Assembly: GCA_013368315.1 (NCBI GenBank) | Contig: JAACJM010000157.1 | Span: 62,001-126,000, forward strand | From: Tetrapyrgos nigripes | Lineage: Eukaryota; Basidiomycota; Agaricomycetes; Agaricales; Campanellaceae | Direction: 5' to 3' | DNA: 64,000 nucleotides | Translations under genes and position numbers: made by a program | Shown: one piece after another, positions 1-12,220 of the stretch | Position numbering within the stretch: the first letter of the stretch is position 1 | Layout of the letters: each line of letters begins with the position of its first letter | The notes under the pieces: model-generated | What the model saw: the letters and a program-made list of their open reading frames with translations, nothing else | Told to the model about the DNA's origin: nothing | The model's database searches: none

Positions 1-504
1 GGTAGGGTTTGTTTGTAGTAACTATTGAGGTATGTTTTCTGTTCGCTGTCTTGTAGGCTCGTGCTTGTCATTAACTTCCATTGCTCACCAGGATTTTGTC
101 ACTGTGCATCGTACCTGTTCAGGACCCCGATAAGTATGTGCATTTTTTTTTTTGCGTTGACACATGCTGACCCTCGTCAATGTTTTGGTACAGTGGTAAG
201 TGTTCTTGGTTGACACATCATATTTGTTCAGGCCCTCGTTGGGCTATGGTAGTCAAGTTGTGTGAATACCGTTGTGGGATATGTAGGTGTAGGATAGATA
301 TTATAGCTAGGAACTATCATTGTGCGCAGTAGCCCTTGCCAATATATGACTTTTTACTTGTTCATATTGCTTTGCTTGTGTCAATTGTGACCACTATGTG
401 ATTGTCTGGGTATGAATATCACTGGAATATTGTGAGTAACGGAGTATAACCTATGCCTTCTGTTGCATAATTGTGTATAACTTATGTATCTCATCGGGGG
501 ACTT

Positions 505-620
505 GCATGAGGTGCATAATTTGCATAATCACACAATTTTACGTGTTTTCATGCAAATTTCAGCATCTTTTATGCTACTAATGCATGAAAGTGCCTTTGA
601 GGATTTCCCTGATGTGGTTG
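505..620. repeat. Dispersed repeat end, copy 1
   Basis: Shares with 4320-4425 an ACACAATT-TTTTCATGC core, a TGCATGAA-TGCCT stretch and the terminal string ATTTCCCTGATG. In the second copy the similarity stops exactly where the F-box-like coding sequence begins, which suggests the repeat truncated that gene. The family is unidentified. Confidence 0.45.
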
Positions 621-968
621 TTGTGTCCGCTGTCCAAGTTCGTTTTTGCTGTTGTATTCGCTGTACTCGCTGTAGCTGTCGTCATCGTCGTTGCCAGTGG
701 AGTGGAAGGCGGAGATGAAGCAGGGGTGGGGGGTACAACGACATCATACAGCGTGCAATGCTGACTCGGTAAAATAGGTCACGGGAATCTGCAAACATCC
801 CTATTCGCCAACGTCCCTTCAGTCTTCCAGATGCTGATGGATTAAGATCCTGGAGTATTCCGCGTTGAGGATATGAGGACTGAAAATGACATTATCCCAA
901 CTCCTACCTGTCTGCACTACAGAATCAGACAAAAAAGAGCTAAAGAAGACGTATGTACTGCCATGTAT

Positions 969-1128
969 GTGTGCTAAGTTTAGTAGGCCCACAATGACTA
1001 GTATGATAATAGTCTACAAGCCTCTCAACACATCAGTCGGTACATGCACTGTCCACTCATGTGCTAAGTTAACAGGCCCCAACGACTATGATGATAGTCT
1101 ACCAGCCCCTTAACACATGAACCGACAC
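969..1128. repeat. Diverged tandem duplication, two units of about 70-75 bp
   Basis: Unit 1 (about 969-1042) and unit 2 (about 1058-1128) both start TGTGCTAAGTT and both run through AGGCCC, a TGATAATAGTCTAC-like core and an AACACAT end. They differ at many positions, so the duplication is not recent. Confidence 0.6.
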
Positions 1129-1791
1129 ATCATCCTCATCGACTCCAAGGGGCTCCGAAAAAAAAAGTTACATACCAGGGGTCAGAAAAAAAATTAAGGA
1201 CCTGGTGGAGGGAACCTACCTACCTAACCTTCCATATATAGTAATTTCACATGTACTTACCTGCCTAATATAGTATCTTCACATGACCTCTGTCATGTGC
1301 ACTTTCCCAAGCAGTGAGAACCTTTGGTCAATCCTGACTGGCTTGTGCTTAGAGCCTAAAATTATTGTGGTCACAGTTGGAAAACCTTCAATAACTCTGC
1401 TGAGGTGTGGTTTTCAGAACAAAATTGCTTCTGGAAGGGTTTTGAAGCATGTTGTAGAGGGGGTCAAAAAAAAATTTTAGACCCCCTCTGGGGGAACCTA
1501 CCTACCTACCCCCGGTCTGGGATTTCTCGGTCCAGGCACCCTTGGTCGACTCCTGTATCTCCCTTCGTGAGCGTAGCAGAGTAGGACGAGTAGGAATAAC
1601 ATGAAAATCATCCCATAAGATTTTTACACGGCCAAGTCAGAGTATGAAGGAAAACCTATCGTCGCTCACAATGAGTATCATGAGCAAACGCGGAATAGCA
1701 ATGAAACAAAGGGAAGCTTCAGGGCATTAGACGGTCATCCTAAAATAAAGATCCATACAAAAATTAAGCGGTCGAATCCTCTAGCTAAAGA

Positions 1792-2881
1792 TTAAGAATG
1801 GTAGGGAAAGGGAACAGTAGTGTTGTTGAACCACTGTACAATAGGCGCCGACCAACTCTGCACCCATTGTTGACTGAAGGCGTCCCAAACCCACTGCATA
1901 AATCCTTGAGGAAGACACATGACTGGAAAGAAGGTAGGAACGGCGATTGGGACATGAATGAATTTCATAATACTCCATCTTCTCCGTCGTTTTCCCTGAT
2001 CGATGTCATTTGCACACTGGTTATTGCAACAGTCCGAATTAGAATTGTTATTGTGCGAGTCGGTCGTGATATTGATGTGGACGTTGTGAGAATTGGTCGT
2101 CGTTGAATTGTCGTTGGTGGTAGAATGATGAGCATCGCCGGATACGTTGGTGATGCTCAATTTGTCAAAATCGTCTTGGCTGGGTGACGATAGGGGAAGT
2201 GGAGATGGAGGACTGTCTTTTTGTTCACGAACTTTAGGCAAATTCACGCCGGGGACGCCAGTTTTGACAAGAAGTTCGTCCAAACGGCCGAAATCAATGA
2301 AATCATTCCAGGCAGACACCAATACTCTCCTCGTAGTCTCCATTGTCCCTGTAATGACGCCCAAGCCGTCATAAGGATCACTGAGAGCGACCGCTGGTGT
2401 CTCATTGAGGTTTTCTAATTCCTGCAGACGGGCTTCCAGCCTCGCGAGCGTGTCTTCCAATTGTCTCGTCCTCGACTTTCCCATTCCATAAGCGTATTCG
2501 CATCGATCATCCTTGTTGTGATGTTGGTAAAGTCCGCATATTCTTCCACCGTCGCATTTCTGTGATGAAAACGATCTCGTCAATAATATCATCAATGACA
2601 GATGGCAGACAACGCGCACGATTTTCAGGAATCTGGAAGGCGCGCAGCTCTTTTGTCAGGAAGTTTCGTAATTCCAGCAGGTTCATACTACGCACCTGCA
2701 AGTAAGACAAGCTTTGTGGCGTCTCAAGGCTTCGTTGGAAGTATCCTGGGCGAATGCAGTTTCTGGACGGCGTTTCAGAAGATGAACCAGACGCGTAAGC
2801 AAAAAAACGACATACGGGAGTATTCTGGAGGGCACCGGTACTCCCGACTGGGGCTGAAAGGATATTCTTGATGGATTCCAT
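1792..2881 (-). pseudogene. Decayed Zn2Cys6-type regulator with Asn/His/Ser-rich tail
   Basis: Reads on the minus strand from a Met at 2879-2881 to a stop at 1792. Exon 1 (MESIKNILSAPVG...) ends at a plausible GTATGT donor. The second half of a fungal binuclear zinc cluster is clear (KCDGGRIC, then DDRCEYAYG), followed by the usual linker and coiled coil (SRTRQLEDTLARLEARLQ). The first CxxC half is not intact: in a shifted frame near 2666-2690 only Cys-Trp-Asn-Tyr remains. After the coiled coil comes a Ser/Thr/Asn/His-rich tract with NSHNVHINI, then a basic patch and a Trp-rich end finishing PFPYHS. The family binds DNA in the nucleus; this copy probably does not. Its tail recurs at 30.8 kb and 50.4 kb, so it belongs to a small local family. 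It could also be a live gene with an unusual intron across the cluster. Confidence 0.6.
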
Positions 2882-2908
2882 GGCGAACGGTTGGAAAGGA
2901 GAAATCAA

Positions 2909-4242
2909 GCGGAAGAAGATACATGCGGTCTTATAAGGATGTGATTTGGGTGGCCTCGTGACGTAGGAAGCAGGGTAGTGCCTTTACTCGCATTTATTCT
3001 GCGATTCATATATCACTCAACAGTCCATTTCATTCTTAGTCCAAATTTTACAATAGGCGCGTTGGAAAGTGTATACATATAATTGCCTCAAGCTATGATT
3101 TCTTCAATCCGTTGACCATAATTTAAGCGAAGAAGGATGCTGCGAACATTGGCATGAACAGGGCTGCAGGGTGGAGCTCAACTTGAAGTAATGATCTGGT
3201 TGGACGATATCCTCCCGCTAGTTTACGGTATGTTCACACCTTTTCATGTCTGTGCTGACGCTTGGCAGATTAGCGCTAGTGTTGAAGTCGATGCATATAT
3301 CGATTTCAATGTCAGCGAGGAGTAAACCAATAGGCTACTAGGACGTCCCTTCAGACCAACTCATCAACCGTCCTAGAACAGGGGAAGGCCTCGACACTCG
3401 CGGCTCAGGTCGATCAAACTTTTCCCCTACCGACGGATGTCTCAAATGTCCTCCGGCTACGAGATGTCATGCATCTAATTGCTGCACCTTCTAACTCGAG
3501 TCAAGAAAAATCGGGCGAGAAAAGATATAGGCGGATTCGCGACGACCCCGAGAGGCCGCCCGTACAATAAATGACATTAGGATGAAAGGAAAGAGCTACT
3601 ACGACATTTCAGTAGATTAAGTACTACAAAGGCCGTAGTAGGGTAACGGTAAAAACCTGCGGGGGAAAACCACTTTGGGGGGAAACTGGGGAAGGTTGTT
3701 CGAGGTTGAAGCTGGTTGAAGTTCAACGTTGGAAAGTCAACATGTGTCAAGTGACCGTTTGATGACACGTCTATTGTGGCAACTGTACAGTTCTGCAGCG
3801 GAGTTTCAATAACTCTATTCGGAAGAGCGTGCGGCTTCTTCCTTCAGGTTAGGGTTAAATTACTTCAAAGTTCGCGAACGCGAATAAAGAACTGTCCGGA
3901 CTAGTGCAGCCCTCTTCACGTCTAATGAGCTGTTATGTATGCACTCCCTATTCTTGTTCACTGGTCATTTTTGTTGTCGGCTGGCTATTTTCTCAAGCTG
4001 TTTGAAGGAATTTTTGTCGTTGCGCAATGTTGGTAGTATACGCTTGCTTCAAGAAGATTTCTTTTCTACATTCTCAGGCTTGCAGTTGTCTCGTCCACTT
4101 GTTCTCTTTGCTTACGTTTATCTTGAAGGATATCTTAATTCTGATTAGTTGTGTCTCAATGTTATATGCTCAAAACCATGATTGAGGCTGATTTTGACCA
4201 ACCACCTGTGAGCAATATTTCATGACTTTTTGAGACAACATT
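2909..4242. other. Intergenic, no gene seen
   Basis: About 1.3 kb with no supported coding region. The first part would hold the promoter of the minus-strand Zn2Cys6-like gene. Base composition is CpG-normal. I see no repeat with another copy in the window. Confidence 0.4.
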
Positions 4243-4319
4243 GTGCATCTATTATTCAAGAGAGTGCATGAGGATTCACTAGGTGAATTAGTTATACATC
4301 AGTCTACAAAAGCTATGCA

Positions 4320-4425
4320 GTATGTGGTATGGATTTTACACAATTATACATTTTCATGCCAACATTGCATAATTATGCTCTTTTTGCATGAAGATGCCTC
4401 TAAGCATTTCCCTGATGCAGTACCA
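4320..4425. repeat. Dispersed repeat end, copy 2
   Basis: Second copy of the repeat at 505-620 (same TTTTCATGC core, TGCATGAA and terminal ATTTCCCTGATG). It abuts the F-box-like coding sequence directly and supplies a spurious in-frame upstream extension to it. Confidence 0.45.
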
Positions 4426-6560
4426 CCCAACCCGACCTCTCCTCCATCTTCCATCCTTCCTACTCTTCCCCTAGATGACTTGTTCAAGATATCCGAAGCT
4501 CTAGGGGCTCATAATCCCAATCAACATCACCGTACCGCCGCGGATTTTCTATCTACGCTCCCATCCGAAGTCTTCCTTCACATTCTCTCCTTTCTATCCG
4601 ATGCAAGAGATATCATAAATGTGGGGTTGAGTGGAATGAGATGAGTAGAGATGAGGGGTTGTTTGGGGGGGGGGTTGGATTTTATTCCTTATTGGCCTTA
4701 TCTGATCCCCTTGGCCTCCTCTCCTCCCAAACTTATATGATGGTCCTGGCGACAACACTGCCAACGAAGTACGCGTTCTACGAAACTGGCACCAAAGTGG
4801 ACATTTAATACGTGCTCATCGGGTTCCGTTTTACGCTGAGCTTGAGCCCAGACGTCCAAGGCCTTCTTCGTCTTCGTCTACCCACGTCACCACTCTACCT
4901 CGACCTCAAGCTCTAGAGCTTCTACTCCCTTCTCATCAACCGAGTCTTCATCGACTACCGGTGCGACAATCATCACCTCCGTAATGTTCTCGTCCCACTG
5001 AACTGTCTGTGGCCTCCCTAATTCGCGTATACATGTCTTCTCGGCGAAAACGGGGTGTTACATGGGACACTAGTTCATCGGATTTCCGTCAATGTGGGAG
5101 ATGGGGAGAAAAAGCGTGAGGGAAAGAGTAAAAATGGAGAAGGGAGAGGGGGGGCATTGGGTGTATGGTGTCTTGGGTTGATTGAAGGGTGGGAGGAGGT
5201 GGTTGAGGATACGCCTGGGGAGGATTTAGACAAAGTCTCAGACTCGGACTCAGACTCGATGTTTGAGGGTTCTGCATGGATGGGAACCCAATTGGGTGAT
5301 AGGGAGGGCGGTTGCGGTGTCTGAAAGTCGAGATGGGACGCTGAGGGTCTGGGATTTGAGGAGGGGGAAGGCGGTAAGCGGGGAGAAGGAGGTCTTGAGT
5401 GAGTGGCTTTTTTCTGACCTCGTTCTTGCGTGCTTCCTTTCTTTTCTGATTATCCTCTGGTGTACCGTTTGACGGTATTTTCCCACTTTCATTGGTCACA
5501 TTTCTCTTTCTTTCTCCCTATGTGCGTGCTATCATCGTTACTAACCAACCCTTCCCTTCCTCCTCCCTCCTCCTCCTTCAAACCCTCCCTTCATCTCTCC
5601 TACACCCTACATTCTTTCCCCCCTCGTTCTTCAAACTCGCTCGCAGTCGGCCAAACATCCCCCATCCGCGTCCTCGACACATGCGGCCATGTAGTAGTGA
5701 GTGGGCGTGACGATGGGGAAGTTGTTAGGACCATTGACCCTTCTTTCATCTCGTCCTCTTCGGCGTCTGCGTCTACTTGTGGTACTCGACCTGAAGCTCT
5801 CGGCAGGGCTGACATAGTAGGTGGGAACAAAGAAAGTGGCAGTAGGACAAGGGAAGATGCAAGTGGGGGATGAAAGAAACGAAGAGAGGGTGTGTAAATA
5901 TATCCTCACAGGCCATCATGCCCCTATCTATTCCCTCGCCTTTGACAGTGTGACGGTTGTTAGTGGGAGTTTGGATATGACGGTTCAGGTTTGGGATGTG
6001 GCGAGTGAGGTTTCATACATAAATTTCCTTCTTTATTTCTTTTCTTTATTTCTCTTGTGTCTTTTTTCGATTTGTACGTGTGCTGATGTTGACCCCCGTC
6101 TTTTTGTTTTGTTTTTTGGGTGGGAACAGAACGTGTATAAGCATTCTCTCAAACCACACCTCCCTCGTATGTCAGGTCCAGCTCTCGCTTGGGAGTGAGA
6201 CGTAGGGGAATCTACCTCTGCCTACTTATCCGTTCCATTCCCATTCCTCTCGTTCCTCACATTATCCATATTCCTATTCGGACCTCTAGGTAGAGAGGCT
6301 CGGAAGGAAACAGCTACAGTTACGATGCCCACTACCATCCCCGTTACTCGCAACAGCCTCCTCCAACGGACAGGTTATCGTATGACATACGCACCACCTT
6401 CTCCTTCTCCTTCTCCTTCTCTCTCCCATCCTTATTCCTTTGCTCCCAGTTTAAACACCTACGCTAATCAAAACCCGAATAATCAACATCAGCAAGGAAG
6501 ACACAAAGGATTCGAAGTCATCGCCAGCATTTACGCACACGCCGCCGCCTCTGTGACGGG
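4426..6560 (+). pseudogene. F-box/WD40 protein, decayed
   Basis: An F-box is readable at about 4535-4610 (ADFLSTLPSEVFLHILSFL), preceded by a Pro-rich leader. WD40 pieces follow in changing frames: a fragment with PNSRIHVF near 5015, a repeat at about 5300-5375 (SRDGTLRVWDL), one near 5650-5710 (SPIRVLDTCGHVVVSG) and a well preserved one at 5900-6010 (ILTGHHAPIYSLAFDS to TVQVWDV). Proteins of this Cdc4/Pop1 type are substrate receptors of SCF ubiquitin ligases: the F-box binds Skp1 and the propeller binds phosphorylated targets. Stops, frame changes and the repeat at its 5' edge make it a pseudogene, though some breaks could be introns. The stretch 6120-6560 is Ser/Pro/Asn-rich and less certain. 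Two shorter pieces of the same gene lie at 23.3 and 53.5 kb. Confidence 0.65.
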
Positions 6561-8135
6561 ATTACAGCTTGTTTAGGGGCCGGGGTTGAGCGAGGTGTTT
6601 CCACTTCGTACAGGTACTGCGCGCAACCCTTATCATCATAATGGGGAAGAAGGGAGGATGTGGAAGAAGACGTAGAGGAAGAAGAAGCTCATGCACCAAT
6701 GCCGATGTTTCTGACCTCGGGAAACGATGGGGGTTAGTTTGTGGGATTTGGGTATGGGTACCCAGAGGGAGGTGATAGGTAATATCCGAGGTTGACGTTG
6801 CCCGCGATAGCGATGATTGGGACCTCACCGAGATGGGGTGTGGAAATTTGCTACAGGGCCTTCTTTCCCATCTACATGCGGCAGTGGGTTGAGGGTGTCC
6901 TTGGGTCTACGCTGGTTTTGTTGTCAATCCGGGCTCAGATGAGTTTAATGACCACGCCGACGACGTCGAAGTAGAGAAGGCGAAATATGACAAGGATTGG
7001 ACGAAAAGATATTGGGGTAGAATAGGTAGACTTAGAGATCGGAAAGACAGTGATGGAGATTTGGTGGATGGGGGGAGCGAGGGGCAAGCTGGATGATCAA
7101 TACTGGATGATGAGGATGAGCAGTTTGGGGTGATCTAAACCTCCGGTTAATGCATTGAGAGGTCCTGGTTTCCTTGGGTTTTCATTTTTTGGGAACTGGA
7201 GTCGAGTCCTCCGTTTCGTTTGGATACACAGGCTTGCGACGGAGAGTTCCTATTTCGTTGGGCAACAGTCGGGACTCTTCGTCAGGAGGTCCAGATTGAG
7301 AGCGAGGATCCCTTCTACGACCCCGACAGCAGAACATTGCGAAAAAGATGGGAAGCGGTAGCAGTACACGCCGCTGTAGAGGGTACTGTCGAAAACGTGG
7401 ACGAGGAGAGGAAACCCAAATTTGAAAAAAAAAAAATGAAAAGATGGTGCCGAGCTATGTCAGCCTCTACGTCAACGTGCCTTTTTGGGTTCTTTGCGTT
7501 TGCTTGCCTATGCCTTCCTTGTGCCTTCCCCTTATACGCGCCCGTTGTTAGAAATGTTTGAGAAATGTCGACGCTAAGGTTTCTATAATGTTGCGAGTCT
7601 GCACCCGACTTAAAATCTAACAAAGTGATGAAGCCCCAAAAGGAACATCCGGTCCGACCTGTCATTCATAACCGGCTGCACACCCCTTGGCAAATGACGC
7701 TAGCTATGCAAGTCTGTATCTAACAATAGATAGCGGGTCCGGGACCAGTAGGGTGATTAATTAACAGCGCCCATTTTTGCGGTCCCGGAATTCTCCCGAC
7801 GCAGATCGACTAAGTTCTAAATGCCGTCATCTGGGTCGAAGGCTCGCACTGTGTTATCCCTCCTACACTCTTGAGGGATTCATGAAGTGTGGAGGCATAT
7901 CAAAAATTGTCGGCAATTTGTCTTAGTAAGCACCACAGAAATCACCGCTACATTTCGGAGATAAAAAAAGGGCGCTGCTACACTTCTAATGCACAGTAAC
8001 ATATGACCGCCACCATCATAGAAGTCTGAATGGATCAAACCTTTAGTTGATAGCAATCATAGAACCTGATATAAGTTACAGGAAACTGATCTCCCACCAA
8101 CGATATCATCCCTCCTCTTCCTTCAATCCATCTTA
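6561..8135. other. Decayed downstream region with one coding-like stretch
   Basis: Probably includes the tail of the F-box/WD40 relic. At about 7220-7440 (+) there is a coding-like stretch (MDTQACDGEFLFRWATVGT and a Lys-rich end) that I do not recognise; it may be part of the same relic or a separate broken gene. 7570-8135 shows nothing identifiable apart from the presumed promoter of the membrane-protein gene. Confidence 0.35.
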
Positions 8136-9520
8136 ATGTCCTCTACCACACTCCAAGGACAACCACAGTCTCTTCCCCTTAGCAGCTCTGATCTCTATAT
8201 CATCAAAACATGGATGCTACAAGTATCCATATCATGGGTGCTTTGTGGTATTAATGTTACACTTGTGCTCACAATTCTTTATGCTATTTTGTAAGGACTT
8301 ATAAACTCATATATGTGTTGTGGTGCACCAGTGATGAATGCATGTATTATCAGATCACAACCAAAGCCCCGTTCGAAACCAAAGCTCATCATTTTTGCGC
8401 TCGTTGCCTTGATGCTCATCCTCACAATTGGATCTGAGGTCCTTCATACACAATACCTCCTGGTTAACATTCCAGAACTTGGTTACAATGTTCCTAACAT
8501 TGCGGAAATTGAACAACAGTTAATGGACTTGGGTATTACAATAGCAATATTTCAAAGATTAGACGTCAGTAGCCTTCTCGAGATTTATTGAATTAATTTA
8601 TATACAGTACTTATACCCTTGCATTTCCGACAATCTAGTATGCCATTGGAGATGTGATTGTAATTTGGAGAGCCTGGATCCTATTTCCTGGTAATCGAGT
8701 TGTCAAGGGTATTCTGACCATGGCGTTCATTGCATCTTTTGGTGAGCCAAGAATTTACATATTTTCCAAGGTTTGGGTCTATCATCTCACTTTGACCAAT
8801 TATACCAGTTGGTGCAGGTACAGATGCAGGATTTGCCATTACCGCAGTCCTACACCCTGGATCTCCTGATCATGAGAGAAGGGACATATTAGCATTGATT
8901 GTGCCTTTGCTGGCTACAAACATTATTGCTACAGGTCTTATAGGATACAAAGCTTGGTAAAATTTCTACTATTCAGGTAACTGTTTTCCCACTGACTCAA
9001 ATTCAAAAATTACACATGTCAAGGTTTCACCATCAGCATATTAGAAAAAACCTCAGCCAGTGTGTAAACACAGTTTCCCAAGTCCAAAAGGTTCTATTGC
9101 TGCTGGTAGAATCTGGGATTATTTATTGTATGCTTTGGGTTGGTGCTGATTGGTCTGGCTGCATCTCTCACTTGGAAAATGCTGAAATATTACACCATAA
9201 TCATCACAGGTCACCTACATGATAATCTCACAGTTGAATAATAATCAAACATTGGCATTCCAGACTTTTGCCAGTGCTATGCCTCCTTTAGCAGTAAGTG
9301 TTTATGACTTGACTCTTGAGTGTATACTTCATTGACTGGGTCTTCAAATAAGGCTCTATATCCTATCCTTCTCATTCTGGTTGTAGCTGTTGGATGGGAT
9401 AAAGGGAACAAATCTGCCTATGAGATTTCTCTTTCTCAATCTATCAGGTTTGCCTCAGCCCAAGCTGCAGCATCTCAAGTGGAGGAGAGTCAAGCAGAAA
9501 GTCAGAATCAGGAAGAATAA
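8136..9520 (+). CDS. Seven-helix basidiomycete membrane protein
   Basis: Seven exons join in frame to a 327-residue protein: 8136-8290, 8354-8564, 8639-8741, 8819-8956 counted from its acceptor at 8809, 9024-9138, 9210-9293 and 9353-9520; the fourth exon is therefore 8809-8956. All introns are GT-AG. The product has about seven hydrophobic segments: WVLCGINVTLVLTILYAI, IFALVALMLILTI, the block ending DVIVIWRAWILFP, ILTMAFIASF, ILALIVPLLATNIIATG, VLLLLVESGIIYCMLW and ALYPILLILVVAVGW. It ends in a polar Ser/Gln/Glu-rich tail. This layout, with the VIWRAW and GYKAW landmarks, is common in an expanded family of Agaricomycete integral membrane proteins; its function is unknown, and GPCR-like sensing is only a guess. 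The gene looks intact although it sits in a CpG-poor block. Confidence 0.8.
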
Positions 9521-9849
9521 ACATTTGGTCAAGGAAGAGAGACCAGAGCTGCACATTCAGGAAATAGAATCAACCCTGTGTTTTCCCTTTCTTGCCTTCC
9601 TTCAGTATTCTGCCTTAGCACTTGGCACTTGCCTGTGTTTTCCTTGTAATTACTCATTTGAAGTCATTGGTTGATCACTGTCAGTGCTACAATAAATTGT
9701 ATATTGTGAACTAATTGCATGTGACAGGTAGTCTAGTTTTCTTTTGTTAGGCAGGGCTGTGCCAGGTGTCATTACATAAGCTAACAGTGCTCCCACAGTT
9801 CTGCTCACTCATTAAGCCACTGAATCACAGCTTTTGGAAACATCAGTGA

Positions 9850-10110
9850 AAATGATGCTATGTTCCACCCCTGTTGCAACCCTAGAACTGCTCAGAATGT
9901 CGGGAACTGTTCCAGTAGGATGTATTGGTAGTGGAACTGCAGCAGAACAGATCACTATTGATGCAACAACATTGGAACTATGTTCTAAGCACTAGAACAG
10001 TTCCAGCTGTTACATCAACTGGAATAGTTCTGGCCATTCCACCATATTCCAATGGCACTGGAACAACAATGCAACATAGAGCATCCCACATGGAACAGCA
10101 TTGAGGAAGG
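9850..10110. repeat. GGAAC/GTTCC-rich repetitive stretch
   Basis: A short interval in which GGAAC, GTTCC, GAACAG and GTTCTA recur at least ten times in both orientations. Dense short inverted motifs of this kind are typical of subterminal regions of small non-autonomous DNA transposons, but I see no clear ends. Confidence 0.4.
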
Positions 10111-10652
10111 GGTAGAATAGACACTGGCTGGTAGCCAGCTTTTTGACACCTTCACAGCCAAAAGGATCATATAAAATGAACAAATCACATATAGATATTC
10201 ATTCGCTACACTATTACAATAACACACAGTATCTAGCTACTCTACGAGACCAACCTTAAGTATCATGAAGCAAACTGTCCTCACCACAACAGAAATAGTG
10301 TATTGAGAAGCTGTATACATTCATCAGTACTAAGTAATGGTTGTGGAAGCAAGCATATACTCTGTGTACTGTGAAGTGGCCATGTAAATGTCAAAAAAGG
10401 CGCATATATGAGGCAGAAGGACTCACTGACAATGCAAAGGGGCCATATGTATGTGTTGCTTGGATGATGAAAGTCTACCAGCGAGATCATAAGGGAAGAA
10501 ATGAGTGGGGTGAGGAAGTGAAGCAGGGTTTTGAGGGTCAAAGGAAACACAAGTGGAGTAACAGCTGTTGATGACAGGCAGGAAGACTTATGAACAGTGT
10601 ATGCTGGCCATAAGTCTTCGTCAAAGAATCTGCGTATACAACATGTCAGTCA
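10111..10652. other. CpG-poor sequence, no gene seen
   Basis: Open frames on both strands are short and low in information. No splice pattern or family resemblance. Probably degraded repeat DNA. Confidence 0.4.
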
Positions 10653-10863
10653 GTCACTGTGGACAGTGATGCATATTTGGGCCATTGAAAAACACAAACT
10701 TAAATTACTGATTTTTCAAAGCAGCTTTTGCTTGCCGGGCCTACTCCATATGGGACCAATTTGAGGCCGATATTCCATATGGAGTATTCTCAGGGCTGAG
10801 CAAAAATCTGTCATTTAAGTTTAGATTTTTCCATGCTTCAAATATGCATTGCTGTTGGTGGTG
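10653..10863. mobile_element. Palindromic MITE, family M, diverged copy
   Basis: Carries the family signature: AACTTAAATT near the left, then CTACTCCATATGGGACC, GAGGCCGA, CCATATGGAGTA and a right arm ending near CAAATATGCATTGC. The ends are imperfect inverted repeats around TGCATATTT. The closest relatives are at 13588-13788 and 24162-24366. Confidence 0.55.
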
Positions 10864-11317
10864 AGTGGAACAGAGAGTGAGGAGAGTGAGTATGCACATC
10901 TTGACATCTTCATACTATTCCTGGTATCACCACACTTGCTATTGACATCCTGAATGGCAACAGTGCAAATCGCTGCATGTAAAAGGATGAGAGCAGTGAA
11001 CATAACCCCACCATGTGTTTGGAGTGAAGGTTGGGCACTGGGTGAGTTGTTGAGGAGGCAGAGCCATGAGACTTGAAAGCCAGGGAGGGAGTAGAAGAAC
11101 TGAGGAGGACATAGTGGTACAAGTTGAAATTACCACATCACCCAGTTTTGGTGTGGTTTATTGCGGAGTTTGAAAATTTGTCATCAATCAATGAGAGCTA
11201 CATTATCAGCCTCCATCTTCGACAAACATCAGTTTATTACACTGCTGAATGAGTGCCCATACCTGGGATTAGCAGTTGATTGGTTATCTCCTGGTTTACT
11301 CACATTCCAATTACTAT

Positions 11318-11413
11318 TTATAGTTATCAGTTTTTTTTTCAAGCACTCGCCGCGAGCTTTTCCGATTACTATTTATAGTATCGGTTTTTTTCAAGCACTC
11401 GCCGCGAGCTTTT
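11318..11413. repeat. Tandem pair of about 45-50 bp
   Basis: Two adjacent near-identical units, each running TTACTATTTATAGT, then a T-tract, then TCAAGCACTCGCCGCGAGCTT. A recent local duplication, since identity is high. Confidence 0.75.
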
Positions 11414-11482
11414 TCTAACGCAGATCTCTTCCCCGCGGGAAAGTGTAACCATATTTAGGTCAAATTTCACGTGACCTATTTC
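11413..11482. repeat. Dispersed repeat with CACGTGACC, copy 1
   Basis: Starts TTTCTAACGC, continues GATCTCTTCCC, then ACCATATTTAGGT and TCACGTGACC. The same ordered motifs occur at 13494-13563, in both cases just upstream of a family M element, so the repeat and the MITE may form one longer unit. Confidence 0.55.
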
Positions 11483-11520
11483 GCTGTGGATTTTATTCAT
11501 AGCTTACATTTTGTTCACAT

Positions 11521-12220
11521 CGGGGCATGGAGCATATTTCCCAGCCATTTTTGTGCACTCTTAAATGACGGATAGTTCACATGATTTTGGGTAAGATAAA
11601 ATTGATCATATTAACTGCCAAAAAACCGGGTCGCAAAAGCTCAAATTATGCGCTTAAGTTTTTCTGTGCTAAACCTTTTGTTCATTTGTGACCAAAAAGG
11701 GAAGCAAATAGTATCCGAATTTTGATTTGTGAGAAAATGCGCAAAAGGTATGATCAGTATTGTGTGCCGGATTCGGGCAAGTAAAAGGAAAAGCACTGCG
11801 GACGGAATTTAAATGACGGATTTTTGCTCGGCACCGAGCATACTCCATATGGAATATCGGCCTCGAATCTGTGCCATATGGAGTCGGCCCGGCTGCTGAG
11901 AAAAATTGGTAATTTAAGTTTGTGTTTTTTTCAAGTGCCCCCATGAATTCCTTTTACTCGCCAGAATCCGGCACGCAATTACTGGTTATATCATTTTTGC
12001 GCATTTTCTCACAAATCAAAATTCGAATACTATTTGCTTCCCTTTTTTGGTTGCAAATGAATAAAAGGTTTGGCACAGAAAAACTTGAGCGCATAATTTG
12101 AGCTTTTGTGACCCGGTTTTTGGCAGCAAATACGACGGATTTTATCTCAACCAAAATTGTGTGAACTATCCGTCATTCAAGAGTGCACAAAAATGGCTGG
12201 TAAATATGCTCCACGCCCCG
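11521..12220. mobile_element. 700-bp foldback element
   Basis: Two arms of about 270 bp (11521-11790 and 11946-12220) are inverted copies of one another. Examples are GGGGCATGGAGCATATTT at the left edge against AAATATGCTCCACGCCCC at the right, and matching blocks around the A/T-rich CTCACAAATCAAAATTC. The 155-bp centre holds the CTCCATATGG/CCATATGGAG palindrome of family M, so this is probably a larger relative. No coding capacity, so it would depend on a transposase elsewhere. Confidence 0.75.

Larger units (their letters stand above)
1..1790. other. Gene-poor region with diverged repeats
   Basis: I see no convincing gene here; the open frames are short and resemble nothing I know. It holds three repeat signals: a stretch near 505-620 shared with 4320-4425, a diverged tandem pair at 969-1128, and a pair of similar segments near 1165-1215 and 1455-1512 that both run through an A-tract into GGGAACCTACCTACCTA. 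The rest is unremarkable intergenic sequence. Confidence 0.5.

Noticed and set aside
5089..5499. Long Pro-rich open frame on the minus strand
   Set aside because: It is the antisense of the F-box/WD40 relic; low complexity and no family resemblance.
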